Of a stretch of DNA of 48,621 bases, positions 43,702 through 48,621 are shown in pieces; position 1 is the first letter of the stretch, and each line of letters opens with the position of its first letter. The stretch is from Planctomycetota bacterium. Lineage in GTDB: Bacteria; Planctomycetota; Planctomycetia; Pirellulales; Pirellulaceae. The notes beneath the pieces are model-generated. The model saw nothing but the letters and a program-made list of their open reading frames with translations. It was not told the origin of the DNA and searched no databases. The translations under genes and the position numbers were made by a program. The stretch lies in the NCBI GenBank assembly GCA_014381825.1, contig JACNKX010000147.1, positions 1-48,621 of the forward strand, written 5' to 3'.

Positions 43702-44280
43702 TTAGCGTTTTGGAGCGTGGTTAGTCTCCCAATCTTCACGGCGCAATCGGTATAAGACATGTCGTCGCAGCGGGTCTCTTTCGGGAAGCGCGGGATGCTC
43801 GAAGTCTTCTGTTGGGTCATGTGTCATGCCGATCTTTTCCATCACGCGACGTGATGCAAGATTCGCGGGCACCGTGAACGAGACAATTTCGTCCAACGAC
43901 TTGAATCCAAACTTCAATGCTGCGCGTGCGCCCTCCGGCGCGTAGCCGTTACCCCAGCAATCGGCGGCCAGTCGCCAGCCGATTTCGACATTTGGTGTAA
44001 AGTGCGCCTCGAATCTCGTCGTCGCGAGGCCAATGAAGCCAACAAATGGCGCGACGCTCTTGATTTCAACGGCCCACAGGCCGAATCCTTCGGAAGAAAA
44101 ATGGGCGATGATTCGAGAGGCAAAGTGATCACTCTCCTCACGGCTGAGCGTAGTCGGAAAGTGCCGCATCACGTTAGGATCAGCGTTCATCTGGGCGAAT
44201 GGTGCTAAATCGTCGTCGCTCCACCCACGAAGGATCAACCGCTCAGTTTCTAGTATTGGCGTTTCCACTGAGTGATTCAC
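43702..44280 (-). CDS. GNAT acetyltransferase, RimJ/RimL-like
   Basis: A 192-residue acetyl-CoA-dependent N-acetyltransferase. The opening ETPILETERLILRGWSDDDL is the typical start of the ribosomal-protein acetyltransferase-like (Acetyltransf_3) branch. GLWAVEIKSVAPFVGFIGL supplies beta4, and EIGWRLAADCWGNGYAPEGARAALKFGF holds the acetyl-CoA-binding loop. SFTVPANLASRRVMEKIGM is the usual end motif. The start is a GTG at 44280 with GGAGG about 6 bases upstream. The substrate is unknown. Confidence 0.88.
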   Translation of the reverse strand: MNHSVETPILETERLILRGWSDDDLAPFAQMNADPNVMRHFPTTLSREESDHFASRIIAHFSSEGFGLWAVEIKSVAPFVGFIGLATTRFEAHFTPNVEIGWRLAADCWGNGYAPEGARAALKFGFKSLDEIVSFTVPANLASRRVMEKIGMTHDPTEDFEHPALPERDPLRRHVLYRLRREDWETNHAPKR

Positions 44281-44738
44281 AACGGCCTCCGGTTAAGAAA
44301 TAACTAAAGCCCGTAAGCCTAACGATTTACTAGCTTTTGTCAGGAGAGAGGCCGACCAGTGGGCGAATCCGCAACGCTCGGATCTAAATTCGCAAATCAA
44401 TGGGTTGCGAGAATCAATACCACAACGAGTTACGGCAATCAATTCCGACGCATGTACCAGTGCTTGCGCCAGCGATCCTGAATTGGAGCAAGTTGTCGGC
44501 GATCTACGAATCTCGCTAGCAGCGCCTCGCCGAACTGATCTGGGAAAAGGCGCAGATTCTGCTACAGTTCCGCGCGACTCGGCAGGCCGTTTACCGTTCG
44601 GTTACTTTTCTAGGCCTGCGAACACACTCGTCACCACAGTTCAGTCCCTTCGTTTCGTCCGGCGCGGCGTACTTCACCTTGCGACCTTCGATGAGGTCGC
44701 GACTTGGTAATGCTGCGCCGGTCCGGTAGGCAAACGAG
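44281..44738. other. 458-base gap upstream of the porin gene
   Basis: A 101-codon frame from a TTG at 44405 lacks a ribosome-binding site and any recognisable pattern, so I do not call it. A perfect hairpin, GCGACCT (44682-44688) and AGGTCGC (44695-44701), lies 38 bases before the porin ATG and may sit in the leader. No promoter could be fixed. Confidence 0.45.
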
Positions 44739-46379
44739 ATGTTGAAACTATTGCCTTGTCGGGGCGTCGCCTCGATCGCGTTCGTAGTGTTTATGTTGTG
44801 CGCCGCGCAATCGCGAGCAATTGCACCGCCCGGTTCTGGAGGGCCGTCCTATCAAGAATGGGCCCAGAGGCAAGCCGCCGCGTCTGCATCCGCGATGCCG
44901 TCGCAGGCTGGTTACCTCGGTGCCAATCGCCCAGGAACTGCCAACCCTGTTGTGCCAGTTCAGAACATGCAGCCGCTGCCAGGCATTGAGACTACCAACA
45001 GACTGCCGCCGCCTTATCAGACAGGCGCGCAATACACTGGCCCTCCGGCAGATTTTTCGAGTATTCCTGGCGGCAACATCCCGACGTTCTTGAATCCTGT
45101 GCAGCCGGTTAGTCACTTTGAACAGGTTGCTGACTGCAATTGTGAACCGCTGGGCCGTTACGGCGCCGAGTGCTTGAAATGTACTGAGCGGGCCGGCATG
45201 TTGCCGCATGACATGGGTGGAATCCTTGTTGGTGGTTGGCTTCAACAGGGGTTCACGAGCAACTACGGCGTGCCAAGTGATCGTATGAACTCGCCAGTAG
45301 GGTTCAACGACAGGTCGAACGACTATCGCCTGAACCAGCTGTATCTGTACGCGGAAAAAGCAGTTCGCCGGAATGGACACGCGTGGGGATTTGGCGGTCG
45401 AGCTGATGTACTGCTGGGTAGCGACGCTCGCTTTCTTACCGTGCCCGGACTGGAAAGACATCGGGACGGAACGCCAAAGTGGAACGGTGAGACCAGCGAC
45501 TATGGCCTCGCGATTCCGCAGGCATATGTTGAGGTTGCTGCCCCGTGGCTGCGCGGCGTGTCGCTTAAGGCAGGCCATTTCTATTCGATCGCTGGATACG
45601 AAACGGCGGCTGCGCCGGAGAACTTCTTTTACTCCCACGCCTACACCTATCTATACGGCGAGCCGTTCACCCACACTGGCGCTCTGTTCACGATCAACCC
45701 GAACGATTCGGTCACGCTGCATGCGGGATACACCAACGGCTGGGACGTCTTCGATAGTACTTCCAATGAGAACGGGGTTCTGGGTGGGATCACGATCAGG
45801 AGTTCCGATCGACGAACGTCGCTGGCGGCAACCGTACATTCAGGCATGGACGTCACCGGCGTTCGCGCCGGAGGTGCTTTGATCGACGAGAACCGGCACT
45901 TCTATAGTCTCGTTCTTCAACATCAAATCAACGACTGCTGGCGGTATGTCTTTCAGCACGACTTCGGCTATCAAGAGGATGCCGAGGTCGTTGTAAATAC
46001 CGGCCCCACAACGATCACGTTCAATACCGGCAAGTGGTATGGAATCAACCAGTACCTGATCTACGACGTCAACGATCAGATGAGTGCCGCCGTTCGCGCG
46101 GAGTGGTTTCGCGACCAGGATCACAGTCGGATCGGCATCCCTGTCGTTTTCAATCCGGGAGGCCCAACCTTTCTCGGTGGGAACTACTTTGCCTTGACTG
46201 GCGGACTCAATTGGCGACCGCACACGAACGTCACCGTCCGTCCGGAGATTCGCTGGGACTATTCCGACCTGAAAGGGAATGGAGCAGCCCCAGGCGGTGA
46301 CCCCAACTTTCGGACGTTCGACGACAACCGCAGCAGCAGCCAAGTCACCGCTGCGATCGATGTAGTTCTGTTCTATTGA
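44739..46379 (+). CDS. Outer-membrane beta-barrel porin (OmpL-like, BBP2 type)
   Basis: The 546-residue protein has a signal peptide (GVASIAFVVFMLCAAQSRA) and a Pro/Gln-rich linker to about residue 150 with a small Cys cluster (DCNCEPLGRYGAECLKCTE). A barrel of alternating strands follows from about 160 (GGILVGGWLQQGFTSNYG, YRLNQLYLYAEKAV, GGRADVLLGSDARF, VSLKAGHFYSIAGYE) to the C-terminal aromatic residues VVLFY. The order, including LxxGHFY and the ENFFYSHAYTYLYGEPFTHTG loop, is what I associate with the planctomycete BBP2 porin family. It would let solutes cross the outer membrane. The Cys cluster could form disulphides. The ribosome-binding site is weak. It is followed 69 bases later by the giant repeat protein. 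Confidence 0.82.
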   Translation: MLKLLPCRGVASIAFVVFMLCAAQSRAIAPPGSGGPSYQEWAQRQAAASASAMPSQAGYLGANRPGTANPVVPVQNMQPLPGIETTNRLPPPYQTGAQYTGPPADFSSIPGGNIPTFLNPVQPVSHFEQVADCNCEPLGRYGAECLKCTERAGMLPHDMGGILVGGWLQQGFTSNYGVPSDRMNSPVGFNDRSNDYRLNQLYLYAEKAVRRNGHAWGFGGRADVLLGSDARFLTVPGLERHRDGTPKWNGETSDYGLAIPQAYVEVAAPWLRGVSLKAGHFYSIAGYETAAAPENFFYSHAYTYLYGEPFTHTGALFTINPNDSVTLHAGYTNGWDVFDSTSNENGVLGGITIRSSDRRTSLAATVHSGMDVTGVRAGGALIDENRHFYSLVLQHQINDCWRYVFQHDFGYQEDAEVVVNTGPTTITFNTGKWYGINQYLIYDVNDQMSAAVRAEWFRDQDHSRIGIPVVFNPGGPTFLGGNYFALTGGLNWRPHTNVTVRPEIRWDYSDLKGNGAAPGGDPNFRTFDDNRSSSQVTAAIDVVLFY

Positions 46380-46448
46380 GCGGCAAGTTTGCAGTTCGCG
46401 TCGAGCGAAACAAATCATCAAGTCTTTAGCGAATGGACGCGTTAAGAG

Positions 46449-48621
46449 ATGAAACGAAAAGCACGCCCTCTGCGATCTCGAAGAAACAGCCGTCGACTGT
46501 ACGCGGAAGCCTTAGAGCCGCGACGCTTACTTGCCATTGACACCTGGATTCTCGACCTCGATGCCGTCGGAAGCCTCGACCTGTTCGATCCGAACGCGGC
46601 GGGAGACCTCAGTGACGAGTACGAGCAGAATCCGCTGAGCGAAGGCAACATCATCGCGACCAGCAACGTACCGGGCGTGAACAACCAGCCGCCCACGACC
46701 GTCGACGACGACTTTACCGGGACGCCGACGAACGAAGATACGCCGCTGCCGATTGCTGCTCCGGGCGTATTGACCGGCGATACCGAACCAGACAGCGATC
46801 CCTTCTCCGCCGTCCCGGAAATGGTGCTGAGCACTCAGGGTGCCTCGGTCGCGATCCTCGCCGATGGCAGCTTCACTTATGACCCGACAGGTTCGGCGAC
46901 GCTGCAAGCACTTGTCGCCGGCGCAATGACCAACGACACGTTTATCTATCAAGCTTCGGATGACAAGGGCGCAACCGCTCCGGGAACTGTCACCGTTAAG
47001 GTCAACGGATTGAACGACACTCCGACGGCCACGAATCTGACGCAGAACAAGCCCTACAACGAAGACGATGCGACGGTCGCGCTGGACGACATTGTCATCA
47101 CCGATCCGGATACGGGTGACACCATTACGGCCACTCTGACACTAGCTAACACGGCAACAGGCGTCTTGACAGCGGCCAGTGGCAACGGCGAGACGTACAC
47201 ACCAGGCACGGGAATCTGGACGGTCACCGGTTCGCCGGCGGCGGTCAACACTGCGCTGGCGGCGGTTTCGTTTACACCGACGGCGAACAACGACGTCGAT
47301 ACAACGATCACCACGCACATCGAAGACCAAGCTCCGTCGGGACCGACCGACGGCGCGATCACGCTTGACATTACGCCGATCAACGATGAACCGTCGTTCA
47401 CCAAGGGTGCCGACGAGACCGTCTTGGAAGATGCGGGCGCGCAAACAGTAGCTGCCTGGGCCACCAGTCTTTCGGTCGGACCAGCGGCTGAGGCCGCCCA
47501 GACCCTTTCGTTCAACATCACCAGCAACAGCAATATGGCCTTGTTCTCGGCCCAACCGGCGGTCGACGGGACGGGACAACTGACCTATACACCGGCAGCC
47601 GACGTGAACGGTTCGGCGGTCATCACGCTGAACGTGATGGACAGCGGTGGCACGGCCAACGGCGGCGACGATACGTCGCCCGACCAGACCTTCACGATCA
47701 ACGTCACGGCGGTGAACGACGAACCTTCGTTCACCAAGGGTGCCGACACGGCGGTACTGGAAGACGCTGGCGCTCAGACAGTGGCTGGCTGGGCAACAGG
47801 TCTCTCGGCGGGCCCCGCGGATGAAGCCGCCCAGACCTTCTCGTTCAACATCACCAGCAACAGCAATATGGCGTTGTTCTCGGCCCAACCGGCGGTCGAT
47901 GGCACGGGACAACTGACCTACACACCGGCAGCCGACGCGAACGGTTCGGCGGTCATCAAGCTGAACGTGATGGACAGCGGTGGCACGACCAACGGCGGCG
48001 ACGATACGTCGCCCGACCAGACCTTCACGATCAACGTCACGGCCGTCAACGACGAACCTTCGTTCACCAAGGGTGCCGACGAAACGGTATTGGAAGACGC
48101 CGGAGCCCAGACGGTTCCTGGTTGGGCCACCGGTCTCTCTACCGGACCGGTCGATGAAGCCACCCAGACCTTGTCGTTCAATATCACCGGCAACAGCAAC
48201 ATGGCCTTGTTCTCGGCCCAACCGGCGGTCGACGGGACGGGACAACTGACCTACACACCGGCAGCCGACGCCAACGGTGCGTCGGCCATTACGTTGAACA
48301 TCATGGACAGTGGCGGCACGGCCAACGGAGGCGACGACACTTCGCCCGACCAGACGTTTACGATCAATGTCACGGCGGTGAACGATCCGCCGACTGACAC
48401 CGACGAGGCCTTCGCTGTGCAAGCCAATGTTGGAATCCAAGTCAACGCGGCGGGGGGGCTGCTCCACCGGGCGGCCCGTCCCCAAAACAACATCCCCCAC
48501 CTCCCCGCCCCCGCCCCCGTCCGCACCCTCCCGCCGACCGCGGGCGGGGCGTTCACCACCGCCCCCCACGGGGCCCTCCCCCCCCCCCCCCCAGGCCCGG
48601 GGGGGTGGCGCCCCCCGCCCC
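46449..48621 (+). CDS. Giant secreted Ig/cadherin-like repeat protein (3' end off window)
   Basis: From the ATG at 46449 the frame is open to the right edge (724 codons). The N-terminus is Arg-rich, followed by EALEPRRLLA at about 20-29, the planctomycete export motif. A VCBS-like unit (VLTGDTEPDSDPFSA..GSFTYDP) and a cadherin-like unit (PYNEDDATVALDDI) come next. Three near-identical 111-residue domains then occupy about residues 311-643 (NDEPSFTKGADETVLEDAG.., MDSGGTANGGDDTSPDQTF). A further unit starts at NDPPTDTDEAF. Known of such proteins: large surface adhesins or matrix components. The sequence from about 48450 to the end is untrustworthy (see that entry), although the frame stays open because of its GC content. 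The C-terminus is not in the window. Confidence 0.85.
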   Translation, partial: MKRKARPLRSRRNSRRLYAEALEPRRLLAIDTWILDLDAVGSLDLFDPNAAGDLSDEYEQNPLSEGNIIATSNVPGVNNQPPTTVDDDFTGTPTNEDTPLPIAAPGVLTGDTEPDSDPFSAVPEMVLSTQGASVAILADGSFTYDPTGSATLQALVAGAMTNDTFIYQASDDKGATAPGTVTVKVNGLNDTPTATNLTQNKPYNEDDATVALDDIVITDPDTGDTITATLTLANTATGVLTAASGNGETYTPGTGIWTVTGSPAAVNTALAAVSFTPTANNDVDTTITTHIEDQAPSGPTDGAITLDITPINDEPSFTKGADETVLEDAGAQTVAAWATSLSVGPAAEAAQTLSFNITSNSNMALFSAQPAVDGTGQLTYTPAADVNGSAVITLNVMDSGGTANGGDDTSPDQTFTINVTAVNDEPSFTKGADTAVLEDAGAQTVAGWATGLSAGPADEAAQTFSFNITSNSNMALFSAQPAVDGTGQLTYTPAADANGSAVIKLNVMDSGGTTNGGDDTSPDQTFTINVTAVNDEPSFTKGADETVLEDAGAQTVPGWATGLSTGPVDEATQTLSFNITGNSNMALFSAQPAVDGTGQLTYTPAADANGASAITLNIMDSGGTANGGDDTSPDQTFTINVTAVNDPPTDTDEAFAVQANVGIQVNAAGGLLHRAARPQNNIPHLPAPAPVRTLPPTAGGAFTTAPHGALPPPPPGPGGWRPPP
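47379..48377 (+). repeat. Three tandem 333-base coding repeats
   Basis: Units at 47379-47711, 47712-48044 and 48045-48377 are each exactly 333 bases (111 codons). Long stretches are identical between them at the DNA level, for example cggcccaaccggcggtcga in all three. Equal length and low synonymous divergence suggest recent duplication or gene conversion. Confidence 0.9.
48450..48621. other. Low-quality contig end
   Basis: The base composition changes abruptly to runs of C and G, ending in long C and G homopolymers. The forced translation (GLLHRAARPQNNIPHL.., GGAFTTAPHGALPPPPP) still shadows an Ig/cadherin-like domain of the type GLL..A.DP.NN..GAFT..P.G, which suggests real sequence corrupted toward C/G rather than foreign DNA. 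No feature should be called here. Confidence 0.75.

Noticed and set aside
44405-44710. 101-codon frame from a TTG before the porin gene
   Set aside because: No ribosome-binding site, no recognisable domain and ordinary intergenic composition.
47142-48569. Minus-strand open frame of 475 codons at the right end
   Set aside because: Antisense of tandem Ig-like repeats, extended by the corrupted C/G-rich end.

Overview
The window reads as a chromosomal contig from a member of the Planctomycetota, most likely of the Pirellulales / Rhodopirellula type. Three things support this: two very large secreted proteins that begin with an arginine-rich stretch and the planctomycete-style LEP[RL]..LLA export motif; several dispersed hairpin repeats of the kind I associate with this group; and gene families common there, such as CcsBA fusions, Uma2, a c-type cytochrome with two CXXCH sites and GEVEDY / FG-GAP proteins. 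This assignment is inference from gene content, because no rRNA is present.

Layout. 1-2730 (minus): the N-terminal 910 codons of a giant secreted beta-helix / GEVEDY / FG-GAP protein that runs off the left edge. 3299-3646: the 3' half of a tRNA-Leu(CAA) gene with its own terminator (a probable attachment-site scar), then an intact tRNA-Arg(TCT). 3668-5728 (minus): a secreted protein of unknown function. 6044-8545: an HD phosphohydrolase and a PfkB sugar kinase. 8552-9103 (minus): a Uma2 protein. 9301-10725: purB of a strikingly eukaryote-like type. 10929-18970: a heavy-metal (probably copper/silver) tripartite RND efflux locus, consisting of an outer-membrane lipoprotein, a Cys-rich secreted protein, an adaptor with three extra metal-binding modules, and a CusA/CzcA pump. 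19124-20368: a diheme cytochrome-like protein. 20474-21268 (minus): an flgM-like gene followed by a Fur-family regulator. 21954-22943 (minus): an SBF-like transporter. 23177-25786: aroC and an unknown membrane-anchored protein. 25817-28651: a divergent pair of an iron-type alcohol dehydrogenase / transhydrogenase and an MmsA-like aldehyde dehydrogenase. 28702-33853 (minus): a lipoprotein plus a 1338-residue CcsBA cytochrome c synthase. 34051-35860 (minus): a small anchored protein plus a tail-anchored HTH protein with a long acidic repeat region. 36230-37168 (minus): a GGDEF diguanylate cyclase. 37394-38626 (minus): glutamate dehydrogenase. 38848-43679: a YhaO / YhaN (SbcD / SbcC-like) pair. 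43702-44280 (minus): a GNAT acetyltransferase. 44739-46379: a beta-barrel porin. 46449-48621: a second giant secreted repeat protein that runs off the right edge; about the last 170 bases there look like low-quality sequence.

How the parts fit. Most of the window is core metabolism (purine, chorismate, glutamate, semialdehyde oxidation) and cell-envelope functions. The clearest functional module is the metal-efflux locus. The cytochrome-like protein lies 153 bases downstream of it, and the window also encodes its own cytochrome c synthase. Accessory signals are concentrated at the left (tRNA scar next to a large surface protein), in the intergenic hairpin repeats at 20.4, 23.1 and 24.4 kb, and in the regulator genes at 20.5-21.3 and 34-37 kb. 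I see no CRISPR array, no recognisable transposase or integrase, and no secondary-metabolite cluster. The nearest thing to an undescribed system is the membrane-tethered HTH protein with its small partner (34051-35860), followed by the FlgM-Fur pair.
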